A stretch of 64,000 nt of DNA from Fidelibacterota bacterium UBA7301 (GCA_002471845.1 DKQT01000018.1:62001-126000); one strand, 5' to 3'; positions 8,097 to 17,337 are shown, counted from the first letter of the stretch. The notes: generated from the sequence alone by a model not told the origin. Numbers and translations: made by a program.

Positions 8097-8531
8097 TTAG
8101 CCAATTTTGATTTGACGAACGTCGGGCTTAACCTCTTCAGCTTTGAGCAAAGTAATGGTCAATGAACCGTTTTTGAATTTAGCTTCAATTTCATTTTCCA
8201 ATACATTCTCCGGCAGGGAGAAACTGCGGCTGAAAGAACCATACCTACGCTCCCGAATGCGAAACGCACCATCATCGGATTTTTTATCCAATTTTCGTTC
8301 AGCACTAAGGGTTAACACACCATCTTCAACGGAAAGATTTACATCTTTTTTATCAAATCCCGGAAAATCTGCTGTGAGGATGAATTCCTTTTTATTTTCA
8401 GAAATATCCACAGCCGGTGAATGAGATCGGTAGGAAGGTGTTAAGTTCCAGCCATCATTGAAGATGCCATCGAGCATACGATCGAAATCAGTAATCAATG
8501 AGCGATTTGGTGTCCATTTTACTAAAGTCAT
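8097..8531 (-). CDS. Small heat-shock protein, Hsp20/alpha-crystallin family
   Basis: The 144-residue chaperone holds unfolding proteins in an ATP-independent way. It has a short N-terminal arm (MTLVKWTPNRSLITDFDRML), an alpha-crystallin domain from about residue 40 to 135 (PAVDISENKKEFILTADFPG, then GSFSRSFSLPENV), and the typical end of strand motif NGSLTITLLKAE. A clear AGGAG lies 7 bases before the ATG. It is divergent from the aminotransferase gene across a 231-bp gap. No CIRCE element is visible upstream, so regulation by HrcA is not supported. Confidence 0.93.
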   Translation of the reverse strand: MTLVKWTPNRSLITDFDRMLDGIFNDGWNLTPSYRSHSPAVDISENKKEFILTADFPGFDKKDVNLSVEDGVLTLSAERKLDKKSDDGAFRIRERRYGSFSRSFSLPENVLENEIEAKFKNGSLTITLLKAEEVKPDVRQIKIG

Positions 8532-8632
8532 GATTGACTCCTTTGTTTTTAGTTTGAAAAAATCTTTATCCTTTTATATTCAATCCGTGTACCAAATTCC
8601 TTTTATTGCCTCATTTTCAGGCTTAACTGCCC

Positions 8633-8661
8633 ATATGACAATGTGGTTTGTAAATATGACA
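8633..8661. promoter_or_regulatory. Direct repeat ATATGACA with 21-bp spacing in a divergent promoter gap
   Basis: ATATGACA occurs at 8633-8640 and again at 8654-8661, a period of 21 bp or two helical turns, in the gap between hsp20 and the aminotransferase gene. Spacing on one face of the helix is what a dimeric activator or tandem operator would show. The assignment is inference from position only. Confidence 0.3.
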
Positions 8662-8762
8662 TACCATTATGAAGTAACGACATAGACAAATGGATGATTG
8701 GTGTTCATTTTATTAATTCAGTAATTTGATTTCTTAATAGTAAAGGATTTATAAGTAAAATC

Positions 8763-9989
8763 ATGTCAAAACTTGCAATTCATGGCGGTGACCCGGTGCG
8801 CACCAAACCATTCCCGGAATGGCCGCGTCCCACTTCAGAATTAAAGGATGTCATCATTGCTACTCTGGAAAATGAAGGCTGGGGGGTAGGGAGTGAGGCC
8901 ATCAGCCGTTTTGAAGACAGGTTTGCTGAGTTTCATGATGCCAAATACTGCATAAGTACCAGTTCTGGCACTACAGCCCTATGGGTGATGCTCAAAGCTG
9001 CCGGTGTAAAAGCAGGGGATGAAGTAATCGTCCCGCCCTATACATTTATTGCTACTGCATCTGCGGTACTCATGGCCAACGCTGTACCGGTTTTCGTGGA
9101 TATTGATTCCGATACATTTAATATCGATCCAGACTTGATCGAGGCTGCCATCACTGGAAAGACCAAAGCTATAATGCCCGTGCATATTGCCGGGAATCCC
9201 GCAGACATGGATGCTATTTTAGCCATCGGGGAAAAACATGGCATTGCCATTCTTGAGGATGCGGCCCAAGCTCACGGTGCTGAATGGAACGGGTCAAAAG
9301 TTGGTGCTCTCGGTTTAGGCGGTATTTTTAGTTTTCAAACATCCAAAAATATGTCTGCCGGTGAAGGGGGTGCCATCATATCCAATGATGAAGCCTTTTA
9401 TGAGACTTGTTTTTCATATCATAACTGCGGTCGAACAAAAGGAGGCGAATTTTATGAGCACCAAATTTTGGGTGGAAATTTTCGTCTTAATGCGATGGCC
9501 AGCAGTATGTTGTTACCCCAGATTAATTCGTTGCCAAATGATATGGAATTGCGGGATAAGAATCGGAAAAAACTAGATGATGCTTTAATTCAGATTGACG
9601 GCCTTACCATAAATGGCAATTACAGCGGCGCAACACGGCAATCAAATCATTTATATCTTACAAAGTATGATGCGGCAAAATTCAATGATATTCCGCGGGA
9701 AAGATTTTTCAAAGCCATGCAGGCGGAAGGTATTTATACCTATATGGGATATACACCTTTATATCGTGAAAAATTATTTGTTACTGATTCGGAAGAATAT
9801 CCCTGGCTCAAGGGATATGATTTTAGTTCAATGAAGATGCCGATGACTGAAAAGATAGCCGATAAAGAAGCGGTGTGGTTGAAACAGAACTATTTATTGG
9901 GAAATAATGATGATACCAGGGATATTATTGATGCATTTGAAAAAGTAACGACTACGCTACACACTAAACCGGAATTATTTCAGGATTAA
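8763..9989 (+). CDS. DegT/DnrJ/EryC1/StrS-family PLP aminotransferase
   Basis: The 408-residue enzyme belongs to the sugar/cyclitol aminotransferase family. It has the pyrophosphate-loop SSGTTAL near 67-73, the cofactor Asp in AILEDAAQAHG (D166), and the Schiff-base lysine in FSFQTSKNMSAGEGG (K195). The opening IHGGDPVRTKPFPEWP resembles AHBA-synthase and scyllo-inosose aminotransferase relatives rather than the nucleotide-sugar enzymes. No sugar-pathway genes surround it, so the substrate is unknown. The gene stands alone between a divergent hsp20 and a tRNA on the opposite strand. Confidence 0.88.
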   Translation: MSKLAIHGGDPVRTKPFPEWPRPTSELKDVIIATLENEGWGVGSEAISRFEDRFAEFHDAKYCISTSSGTTALWVMLKAAGVKAGDEVIVPPYTFIATASAVLMANAVPVFVDIDSDTFNIDPDLIEAAITGKTKAIMPVHIAGNPADMDAILAIGEKHGIAILEDAAQAHGAEWNGSKVGALGLGGIFSFQTSKNMSAGEGGAIISNDEAFYETCFSYHNCGRTKGGEFYEHQILGGNFRLNAMASSMLLPQINSLPNDMELRDKNRKKLDDALIQIDGLTINGNYSGATRQSNHLYLTKYDAAKFNDIPRERFFKAMQAEGIYTYMGYTPLYREKLFVTDSEEYPWLKGYDFSSMKMPMTEKIADKEAVWLKQNYLLGNNDDTRDIIDAFEKVTTTLHTKPELFQD

Positions 9990-10023
9990 AGCATACATTT
10001 CAAAAGTTAAATGAATATATTTG

Positions 10024-10107
10024 TGCCCGAGACTGGAGTCGAACCAGCACGTTCTTGCGAACACTAGACCCTGAACCTAGCGCGTCTACCAATTCCGCCA
10101 CCCGGGC
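10024..10107 (-). tRNA. tRNA-Leu (anticodon CAG)
   Basis: The minus strand folds into a class II cloverleaf of 84 bases. The acceptor GCCCGGG pairs with CTCGGGC, and the D-arm is GGCGGAATTGGTAGACGC. The anticodon stem CTAGG/TCTAG encloses the loop TTCAGGG (anticodon CAG). A long variable arm and the T-loop GGTTCGACTCC follow. The discriminator base is A, as expected for tRNA-Leu, and CCA is not encoded. Confidence 0.95.
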
Positions 10108-10211
10108 TTCAAAAAGCGCGCTGAAATTACATTTTCGATCCCAGCCTCAGCAAGGAATAAACTTGGAAGGCCTTAGCATAATCCCGTATTTTTCCTGTCG
10201 GATTCTTGCTT

Positions 10212-10664
10212 ATGAATAAACAGATTGTCGCCACCAATCGCAAAGCCTTTCATGAATATCATATACTGGATAAATTTGAAGCCGGTATTGAACTTTTAGG
10301 CAGTGAGGTTAAAAGTCTTCGGGAAGGTAATGCCAACTTAAAGGAAGCTTATATTGTCATTCGAAAAGGACAGGCAAGGGCAGTTGGTATACATATCAGT
10401 CCCTATTCTCATACAGGATTTGAAGGACATGAACCGGTAAGGGGTCGTCGTTTATTACTTCATAAACGGGAGATCCAAAAAATTAAAAATTCGTTGGATC
10501 AAAAAGGATTAACTGCAGTTCCACTCCAGTTATATTTCAATCCCAAAGGATGGGCAAAACTGGAATTTGGAATTGCCAAAGGCAAAAAGATTTACGATAA
10601 AAAAGAAGCAATTCGCGAAAGAGATATTAAACGGGACGCTGACAGAGAATTACGGAATAGATAA
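10212..10664 (+). CDS. smpB: SsrA-binding protein SmpB
   Basis: This 150-residue RNA-binding protein delivers tmRNA to stalled ribosomes for trans-translation. It shows the conserved beginning VATNRKAFHEYHILDKFEAG, the GSEVKSLREGNANLKEAY core, and a basic C-terminal tail (KKIYDKKEAIRERDIKRD) that enters the mRNA channel. The ATG at 10212 fits the family; a TTG two codons earlier is possible. It overlaps tyrS by one base. The tmRNA gene is not in this window. Confidence 0.95.
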   Translation: MNKQIVATNRKAFHEYHILDKFEAGIELLGSEVKSLREGNANLKEAYIVIRKGQARAVGIHISPYSHTGFEGHEPVRGRRLLLHKREIQKIKNSLDQKGLTAVPLQLYFNPKGWAKLEFGIAKGKKIYDKKEAIRERDIKRDADRELRNR

Positions 10665-11869
10665 TGGCATTTTTAAGTGTGGATCAACAATGGGAACTTA
10701 TCAGCCGCGGCGCTGAAGAGATTCTTCCTGAAGAAGAACTCAGGCAAAAATTAGAAAAATCAAGGAAAAGTGAAACTCCGCTCAATGTAAAACTCGGATG
10801 TGATCCAAGTTGTCCGGACTTACATGTAGGGCATGGTGTCGTCCTGCGCAAACTACGGCATTTCCAGGACCTGGGACATCAGGCTATTCTGGTCATTGGT
10901 GATTTTACGGCTATGATCGGTGATCCCTCTGGACGTAATAAAACACGGCCTCAATTGACACTGGAAGAAACGAAGGCCAACGCAAAATCCTATATTGCAC
11001 AGGCGGGACTTATCCTGGATATTGATACATTAAAAATTGTTTATAATTCAGATTGGCTGGATGCCATGAATTTCAGTGATGTAATTCGTCTTTCCAGCCA
11101 TTATACCATCGCCCGCATGCTGGAAAGAGATGATTTTACCAAAAGGTATCAATCCGAAACTCCGATTTCAATTCATGAATTTATGTACCCTCTGGCCCAA
11201 GGTATGGATTCTGTTGAACTTAAAGCGGATGTTGAATTGGGTGGAACAGACCAGAAATTCAATTTATTGGTCGGTCGTAATTTACAAAGAGAATATGATC
11301 AGGATCCCCAGGTTATTATCACACTTCCACTGTTGGAAGGTACCGACGGAAATGAAAAGATGTCAAAATCATACGGTAATGATATTGGGTTAACGGATAA
11401 GCCGGAAGATATGTATGGGAAATCCATGTCTATCTCAGACGAAATGATTGAAAAATATTTTATCCTTGCTATAGATGCAGATGCCGATACAGTTTCCAAA
11501 GTAAAAAAACAGTTGCAGGATTCTTCCGTAAATCCGAGGGATGTAAAACGTGCACTGGGACGGGCTATTGTTAAACTATACCATGGAGAAGAAGCATCAC
11601 TCGCGGCGGAACAACACTTTGATCAAGTGATTGTTAATAAAGATGCTCCGGAAGAAATGGACGAAATTATATTAGATTCAGATACGTTAATTATTGATAT
11701 TATTACAGAAAATGAATTGACTAAAAGCAAAGGTGAAGCGCGTAGATTGGTGAAGCAGGGTGCGGTTCGTATTGATAATGAAAAGATTTCTGATATGAAT
11801 TTCGTTCTCAATCCCGGAAAAGAAGTGATCGTTAAAGTAGGAAAAAGAAAGTTTTTGAGAGTGAAATGA
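10664..11869 (+). CDS. tyrS: Tyrosyl-tRNA synthetase
   Basis: The 401-residue class I synthetase charges tRNA-Tyr. The HIGH-type motif is HVGH at 54-57 in GCDPSCPDLHVGHG, and the KMSKS loop appears as EKMSKS near residue 231. A C-terminal S4 RNA-binding domain starts around residue 340 (SKGEARRLVKQGAVRIDNEKI). The sequence is of the TyrRS-2 (TyrZ) type, which is shorter and distinct from E. coli TyrS. It follows smpB with a one-base overlap and overlaps the next gene by ATGA, so the three are likely one operon. Confidence 0.95.
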   Translation: MAFLSVDQQWELISRGAEEILPEEELRQKLEKSRKSETPLNVKLGCDPSCPDLHVGHGVVLRKLRHFQDLGHQAILVIGDFTAMIGDPSGRNKTRPQLTLEETKANAKSYIAQAGLILDIDTLKIVYNSDWLDAMNFSDVIRLSSHYTIARMLERDDFTKRYQSETPISIHEFMYPLAQGMDSVELKADVELGGTDQKFNLLVGRNLQREYDQDPQVIITLPLLEGTDGNEKMSKSYGNDIGLTDKPEDMYGKSMSISDEMIEKYFILAIDADADTVSKVKKQLQDSSVNPRDVKRALGRAIVKLYHGEEASLAAEQHFDQVIVNKDAPEEMDEIILDSDTLIIDIITENELTKSKGEARRLVKQGAVRIDNEKISDMNFVLNPGKEVIVKVGKRKFLRVK

Positions 11870-13467
11870 AAAGGTGGATTTTCTGGCCGCTGACCGCGGC
11901 TATTTTTTTGTATGGATTTATCCCATATATCGATAAACCAAAACTCGTCGTATTTATTGCTGTTGATCAGGGTCAACAGTCTTTACTGAAAAAATATAAT
12001 CATTTATTTACAGGTGGATATCGTTGGCTGATAGATCATGGGATTCAATTTGAGAATGCTTATCATAACCATGGATATACGACTACAGGTCCAGGGCACT
12101 ATACATTGGCTTCGGGACGCTATCCTGGAAAGGGTGGTATTATCACAAATCAATGGTTTGATAGAAACCTTAAGCGTGGTTGGTATTGCGTCGAAGATAC
12201 TTCTTCTATAGAACTTGTAGATGGATCAACTGGACGATCATATAAATATATCAATAATACTGCATTGGGCGATTGGGTGAAAGCAGTCAATCCTAATTCA
12301 AAAGTTATTTCGATCTCTGGAAAAGATCGTGCCGCTGTATTATTGGGTGGAAAAAACCCTGATATGGTTCTTTGGAATGATAAGCAAGGTGGATATACAA
12401 CATCAACATATTACGCTGATTCACTCCCAGTATGGGTTAAAGAAGAAATAGATAAAATGAATATACCATCCTATATCGATTCGACATGGGAGCGGATATT
12501 GCCTGAAAACGTTTACAGTAATATTACAAGGGCGGACAATACGTATGGTGAAGCTGATTGGACAATGAAAAATGGATATAACCCAACGTTCCCAATTATA
12601 TTTAATGAATTGGAATTATCTACAATGTTAGAGTTATTTTACATTACACCTTTTGGAGATGAGGCTACAATTCAACTTGGGAAACGGTCTTTGGCAGAAT
12701 ATGACATGGGCACAGATGATAAACCTGATATCTTATTTTTAGAGTTATCTGCTACAGATGGGATTGGACACAGCTTTGGGCCACATTCTCAAGAACAAAT
12801 GGACAACTATCTAAGGTTAGATCGAAACTTGGGGCAGTTTATTCATTATATAGAACAATCAATTGGAGAGGGGAATGTTCTATATGTATTGACTAGCGAT
12901 CACGGTGTAATTGCACTCCCGGAATATTTGCAATCTATGGGCGTTGATTCAGGGCGAATTCCAAAACCCACACGCGATTCTTTATATACTAAAGCCATGA
13001 ACGAAATCAATCAACGAATTGGTTCAGATAAAGTGTATCGTTATGGGAATTCTTTCTATTATGCAAATTCAATCAATTCCTTGGAACGTAAAGTGGCAAC
13101 GGATATACTCAAGACCCAATTAACTAAATTAGAGGGAATCCGTTCCGTGATTACGAAAGAGGATATACTTCAGGGCGGTAATAGCGACTATCAACGCCGG
13201 TTAAAGAATATGATTCATCCAGAAAAAAGCCCGGATATTTATTTAATCCCGAAAAAATACTGGACTTGGCGCTACCCCTACGGGGCCAGCCACGGTACAC
13301 CGTACGATTATGATGTCCACGTTCCATTGATCTTTGCCCGCGGAGGGCAAAAGGCTAAAGTGAAGGCGGAGCGGGTGATGACCGTGGATATCGCCCCCAC
13401 GGTAGCCAACATACTTGGTTTGGATTATCCAAAGGACGTGGATGGTAAAGTATTATCGATCAAATAA
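11866..13467 (+). CDS. PafA-like alkaline phosphatase/phosphodiesterase, exported
   Basis: The 533-residue protein has an N-terminal hydrophobic signal or anchor (residues 3-20) and an alkaline-phosphatase superfamily core. The metal and nucleophile sites read KLVVFIAVDQG (D34), a Thr nucleophile in YTTTGPGHYTL (about T74), DGIGHSFGPHS (second metal site), TSDHG, and the C-terminal His in ASHGTPYDYDVHVPLIF. A Thr nucleophile with an Asn in ITNQWFDR matches the PafA monoesterase group of Bacteroidota. It should hydrolyse phosphate esters in the periplasm. Its start overlaps tyrS by four bases. Nucleotide pyrophosphatase is an alternative. Confidence 0.85.
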   Translation: MKRWIFWPLTAAIFLYGFIPYIDKPKLVVFIAVDQGQQSLLKKYNHLFTGGYRWLIDHGIQFENAYHNHGYTTTGPGHYTLASGRYPGKGGIITNQWFDRNLKRGWYCVEDTSSIELVDGSTGRSYKYINNTALGDWVKAVNPNSKVISISGKDRAAVLLGGKNPDMVLWNDKQGGYTTSTYYADSLPVWVKEEIDKMNIPSYIDSTWERILPENVYSNITRADNTYGEADWTMKNGYNPTFPIIFNELELSTMLELFYITPFGDEATIQLGKRSLAEYDMGTDDKPDILFLELSATDGIGHSFGPHSQEQMDNYLRLDRNLGQFIHYIEQSIGEGNVLYVLTSDHGVIALPEYLQSMGVDSGRIPKPTRDSLYTKAMNEINQRIGSDKVYRYGNSFYYANSINSLERKVATDILKTQLTKLEGIRSVITKEDILQGGNSDYQRRLKNMIHPEKSPDIYLIPKKYWTWRYPYGASHGTPYDYDVHVPLIFARGGQKAKVKAERVMTVDIAPTVANILGLDYPKDVDGKVLSIK

Positions 13468-13583
13468 TGTTAATTTTGTCCCATCCCGGACGCAGAATAA
13501 AAATCTGTTAATTTGTATTTTTTACAATCGGTTAAATCGGCTAAGTTTCCTGCCCCTTTTTAACCTCGAATGAAGGAGATGAT

Positions 13584-13913
13584 GTGTCAGAAAATATCAA
13601 AGAGCTCACCTCAGTGAATTTTGATGCTGAAGTATTGAAATCCGATATACCTGTGCTTGTAGATTTTTGGGCCGAATGGTGCGGACCATGTCGTGCTATT
13701 GCTCCTATAATAGATGAAGTTGCCAGCGAATATAATGGAAAATTAAAAGTTGGCAAATTAAACGTGGACCAAGAAAATCAAATGGCCACACAATACGGCG
13801 TCAGAAGTATTCCTACGCTGTTGGTATTCAACAATGGTACGGTCGCTAATCAACTCATTGGGTCCGTCCCAAAATCAAGAATAACTGATTTTATAGATTC
13901 AGTTATTCATTAA
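13584..13913 (+). CDS. trxA: Thioredoxin
   Basis: The 109-residue protein has the thioredoxin fold with the active site WAEWCGPCRAI (C33 and C36), the cis-proline segment RSIPTLLVF, and the usual length. It has no signal peptide, so it acts in the cytoplasm as a disulfide reductant. The start is GTG 13584, with AGGAG five bases upstream; an ATG at 13582 is out of frame. The reductase gene follows 15 bp downstream, forming a complete NADPH-to-thioredoxin pathway. Confidence 0.96.
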   Translation: MSENIKELTSVNFDAEVLKSDIPVLVDFWAEWCGPCRAIAPIIDEVASEYNGKLKVGKLNVDQENQMATQYGVRSIPTLLVFNNGTVANQLIGSVPKSRITDFIDSVIH

Positions 13914-13928
13914 TAATTAATTCAAAGA

Positions 13929-14858
13929 ATGAATCGAAAGGTTATTATTATCGGCTCGGGTCCAGCCGGCTTAACTGCGGCTTTATACGCGGCCAGGGCT
14001 AATTTGAATCCGTTGGTTTTAGAAGGCAGCCAGCCCGGCGGTCAATTGACCATTACAACTGATGTGGAAAATTATCCCGGATTTCCAACAGGAATTATGG
14101 GTCCTGAACTCATGGATAAATTCCGTAAACAGGCCACACGGTTTGGGGCCGAATGCCATTTTAAACATGTCACCAAGATTGATTTCAGTAAGCGCCCATA
14201 TAGAGTTTGGGTAGCTGATGAATCGTACACCGCTGAGACAATCATTATTGCCACAGGGGCCTCAGCTAAAATGCTGGGCCTTGAAAGCGAAAAAGAGCTC
14301 ATGGGTTATGGTGTTTCTGCCTGTGCAACCTGTGATGGATTTTTCTTTCGTGATAAGAAAGTACTTGTCATCGGCGGTGGAGATTCTGCTATGGAAGAGG
14401 CAACCTATCTTACAAAGTTTGCTTCGGAAGTGGTGATTGTTCATCGGCGGGACGAATTTCGTGCATCAAAAATCATGATTAATCGTACAATGGATAATCC
14501 TAAGATTTCAGTTGCATGGAACTCAACTATTGCGGAAATCCTGGGCACACAGGAAAAAGGTGTTAATGGTGTCGTTATGAAAGATACACAAACGGGTAAA
14601 ACAAGGAAAGAAGCCTGTGATGGTGTATTTATGGCCATCGGCCATAAACCGAATACGGAATTATTCAGAGATTTTTTAAAGGCCGATAAAACTGGCTATT
14701 TAATCACGAAAAATGGCAGTACAGTAACCAATTTAGATGGTGTTTTTGCCTGTGGTGATGTCCAGGACCATGTGTATAGGCAGGCGGTGACGGCCGCTGG
14801 TTCCGGTTGCATGGCAGCTATTGATGCAGAACGGTTTTTAGAAAGCCAACCTAACTAG
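13929..14858 (+). CDS. trxB: Thioredoxin-disulfide reductase
   Basis: This 309-residue FAD/NADPH flavoprotein reduces thioredoxin. It has the FAD-binding GSGPAGLTAALYAARA near residue 9-24, the redox dithiol ACATCDG (C132 and C135), the NADPH-binding GGGDSAMEEATYL, and the C-terminal FAD motif GVFACGDVQDHVYRQAVTA. Length and motif order match the low-molecular-weight bacterial class. It directly follows trxA and is presumably cotranscribed. Confidence 0.96.
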   Translation: MNRKVIIIGSGPAGLTAALYAARANLNPLVLEGSQPGGQLTITTDVENYPGFPTGIMGPELMDKFRKQATRFGAECHFKHVTKIDFSKRPYRVWVADESYTAETIIIATGASAKMLGLESEKELMGYGVSACATCDGFFFRDKKVLVIGGGDSAMEEATYLTKFASEVVIVHRRDEFRASKIMINRTMDNPKISVAWNSTIAEILGTQEKGVNGVVMKDTQTGKTRKEACDGVFMAIGHKPNTELFRDFLKADKTGYLITKNGSTVTNLDGVFACGDVQDHVYRQAVTAAGSGCMAAIDAERFLESQPN

Positions 14859-14898
14859 ACTACCTTTCGATTCATCCTTTCCTAACTATGGAGATATG

Positions 14899-15645
14899 AT
14901 GAGTCAAAAATCAACTTTAATTTACGAACTAAAGAGTCTGCAAAAGACCTATAGGGAAGATACAGTATTAAACATTGGTCGCCTCCAATTTCATCGCGGG
15001 ACGATCTATGGGGTGATTGGTCCTATCGGGTCAGGGAAATCCACCCTGTTCAATATTATGGCAGGATTAGATAGACAATCTGAGGGGACTGTTAAATATG
15101 ATGATGGAGAATTTGAAACTAATTGGCTGGGTAAAATAAAACAAAACCCGGAAATCAAATTGGCTCAAATCAACGGTTTGCCTAAAGGGTCTAAAGTATC
15201 TGATGTCATTGATGGACACCAGGGCAAACTTGCTGATCAAATCTTGGCAAAATACTTTAAAAACAGGTCGTGGAAAGCATTATTATCCCGGAATATATCC
15301 AACCTTTCAAATGGTGAATTGGCGTGGCTGAATCTGGTTAATGCCATAGAGACGGATCCGCGAGTCCTGTTGGTTGATGATTATGGTGTTTTCTTTGACA
15401 ATATTTTGGAAGGTGAATTCCGCAGAAAACTGAATCAAATGAATAAGGAATTAGGTACAACTATTATCCTCTCTGCGCAATCAGATCAGAATTTAAAACG
15501 AATCGCTTCAGTTCTTATTTACCTGGATAATGGCCATATTGCTAAAATTCGTCCAGGTGCGGGCAGGGGATTTAAACGAATTCCCAATCAACGAACCTCT
15601 AATCAGCGCCGATCTAAAAATCGAAAATCCAAGGGATCGCGTTAA
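14899..15645 (+). CDS. Orphan ABC-type ATPase with degenerate signature and basic tail
   Basis: About 248 residues form one ABC nucleotide-binding domain. The Walker A GPIGSGKST is intact. The signature reads LSNGE rather than LSGGQ, and the Walker B ends in VLLVDD, so the catalytic Glu is an Asp. The last 30 residues are very basic (Arg/Lys/Asn/Ser-rich). No permease or binding protein lies next to it, so it need not be a transporter subunit. A non-transport or regulatory ABC protein is possible. GGAG in the leader is better spaced for the second ATG (14899) than the first (14896). Confidence 0.7.
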   Translation: MSQKSTLIYELKSLQKTYREDTVLNIGRLQFHRGTIYGVIGPIGSGKSTLFNIMAGLDRQSEGTVKYDDGEFETNWLGKIKQNPEIKLAQINGLPKGSKVSDVIDGHQGKLADQILAKYFKNRSWKALLSRNISNLSNGELAWLNLVNAIETDPRVLLVDDYGVFFDNILEGEFRRKLNQMNKELGTTIILSAQSDQNLKRIASVLIYLDNGHIAKIRPGAGRGFKRIPNQRTSNQRRSKNRKSKGSR

Positions 15646-15687
15646 AGATCAATGCACTGATTGGATCGGTTTGTGTAAATTATAATC

Positions 15688-16311
15688 ATGAAGCGGGTAA
15701 GGAGATCCAGGACTGACCGCATTCTTACAGGAGTGTGCGGAGGTGTAGCGCAATATTTTGTAGTGGATTCAACAATTGTCCGGCTTATATGGATATTTTT
15801 TACCCTTTTTGGAGGATCAGGGTTGATAATCTATATCATTGCAGCTATCATTATACCGGATGAACATACACAAGAGCGAACTTTCAATTTAGATTCATTG
15901 AAAAATAATCCGCTCTGGGGTATCCTGTTTATATTTGTGGGAATTGTTCTTTTTTTCCAATATAATCATGTTCTTTTCCTATTCTGGGGTTCTTTTTGGG
16001 ATAATTTTCTGAATATTTTAGTTGCTTTTATTTTGCTTGGGGTAGGGATATACTTGCTCTACAATCGGCGGATTGAAATTAAAAAAACAACCGAGTATAA
16101 TATCGGGGAGGAACCACTGCATTTATCAATAGAAGATAAAAAGTTGGCTGGCGTGTGCGGCGGATTTGGTGAATCATTAAATCTCGATCCCAACCTGGTG
16201 CGTGTTTTATGGATATTCGGAACATTAATGAGTGTTGGTATAGGTATATTACTATACATTGTCTTAGCATTGGTGCTGCCTGAAAGGGCTATAGTATCTG
16301 AAGATATTTAA
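15688..16311 (+). CDS. Membrane protein with two PspC domains
   Basis: The 207-residue protein has a first PspC domain at about residues 1-60 (RTDRILTGVCGGVAQYF with a following membrane helix). One or two membrane segments follow in the middle, resembling LiaF/DUF5668 helices. A second PspC domain lies at about residues 145-200 (DKKLAGVCGGFGESLNLDPNLVRVLW). PspC proteins belong to phage-shock and cell-envelope stress responses at the inner membrane. No pspA or pspB is in the window. A duplicated domain in one polypeptide is less common than the single form. The next gene starts 3 bp after the stop. Confidence 0.8.
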   Translation: MKRVRRSRTDRILTGVCGGVAQYFVVDSTIVRLIWIFFTLFGGSGLIIYIIAAIIIPDEHTQERTFNLDSLKNNPLWGILFIFVGIVLFFQYNHVLFLFWGSFWDNFLNILVAFILLGVGIYLLYNRRIEIKKTTEYNIGEEPLHLSIEDKKLAGVCGGFGESLNLDPNLVRVLWIFGTLMSVGIGILLYIVLALVLPERAIVSEDI

Positions 16312-16314
16312 ACC

Positions 16315-17289
16315 ATGGATTTAGATCGTTTTAAAGAAATAACCTCCGGGTTTGGGGACAAAAAAGTACTCGTCGTAGGAGACCTCATGCTGGACACTTA
16401 TTTATGGGGTTATGCTGACCGCATTTCACCTGAAGCTCCGGTCCCGGTTGTGAAGGTCAGTAAAATTGAACACAATCCTGGGGGTGCAGCCAACGTGGCC
16501 TTAAACTTGGCTTCATTAGGCTGCCAGGTATCGGTCATCGGGTTGATAGGTCCTGATGCTGAAGGAAAAATTTTAACGGGACTACTCGACCAAAAGAATA
16601 TTGTCTGCACAAACCTAGTGGAAAGTGAAAACCGCCCTACAACCGTTAAGTCCAGGATTATTGCCCATAACCAGCAAGTCGTACGGGCAGATCGAGAAGT
16701 CAATTCAGATTTGTCAGAAGCGTCCAATGAAGCCTTAACAGAATCTGTCAAATCAAATTTAAAGGACGTTGATGCTGTGGTTTTGGAAGATTATAACAAA
16801 GGAGTTTTGAATTCAGTTTCGATTAGGAAATTGATTGAAATGGCCAATCAAGCGGGTAAACCAATTTATGTCGACCCGAAAAAAGCCAATTTCAATTCAT
16901 ATAAAAAAATCCGCCTCTTTAAGCCGAATTTGTTTGAATTCAGGAATGCCTATGCAGAGAACGAATCCCTGGAAGCAGCCGGATTTAAACTCAAAAATGA
17001 GTTAAATGCAGAAATTCTTATGATCACCCGGGGTGCGGATGGTGTTTCGTTGTTTGTGGGTTCTGACTATCACCATATTCCCACCAAAGCCCGCCAGGTC
17101 CACGATGTTTCCGGGGCTGGGGATACTGTTATTGCCACTTTTACCATGTCCGATCTATGTGGGGCCACACCGGAGGAATCTGTTACCCTATCCAATTTTG
17201 CTGCCGGACGTGTCTGTGAAGAAGTGGGCGTAGTGCCCATCACCATTGAAATGTTGAATGAAATGCTGGATCACCATAACAGCGTTTAA
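16315..17289 (+). CDS. rfaE1: D-glycero-beta-D-manno-heptose-7-phosphate kinase (HldE domain I)
   Basis: The 324-residue PfkB-family kinase phosphorylates heptose 7-phosphate at C1 on the path to ADP-heptose for lipopolysaccharide inner core. Family signatures are VLVVGDLMLDTYLWG with RISPEAPVPVV near residue 35, NPGGAANVALNLASLG, and the catalytic anion-hole DVSGAGDTVIATF. The adenylyltransferase domain of E. coli HldE is absent, so that step must be a separate gene elsewhere. Presence of this enzyme supports a Gram-negative envelope with LPS. Confidence 0.9.
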   Translation: MDLDRFKEITSGFGDKKVLVVGDLMLDTYLWGYADRISPEAPVPVVKVSKIEHNPGGAANVALNLASLGCQVSVIGLIGPDAEGKILTGLLDQKNIVCTNLVESENRPTTVKSRIIAHNQQVVRADREVNSDLSEASNEALTESVKSNLKDVDAVVLEDYNKGVLNSVSIRKLIEMANQAGKPIYVDPKKANFNSYKKIRLFKPNLFEFRNAYAENESLEAAGFKLKNELNAEILMITRGADGVSLFVGSDYHHIPTKARQVHDVSGAGDTVIATFTMSDLCGATPEESVTLSNFAAGRVCEEVGVVPITIEMLNEMLDHHNSV

Positions 17290-17337
17290 TCCAAACATTT
17301 CTCGCATTAAATTCTAATCAACCCGATTTCAAACAAC

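Noticed and set aside
10141..10211. Possible tmRNA or small RNA near smpB
   Set aside because: The 70-bp gap before smpB has no tRNA-like ends or a tag peptide; tmRNA is not in the window.
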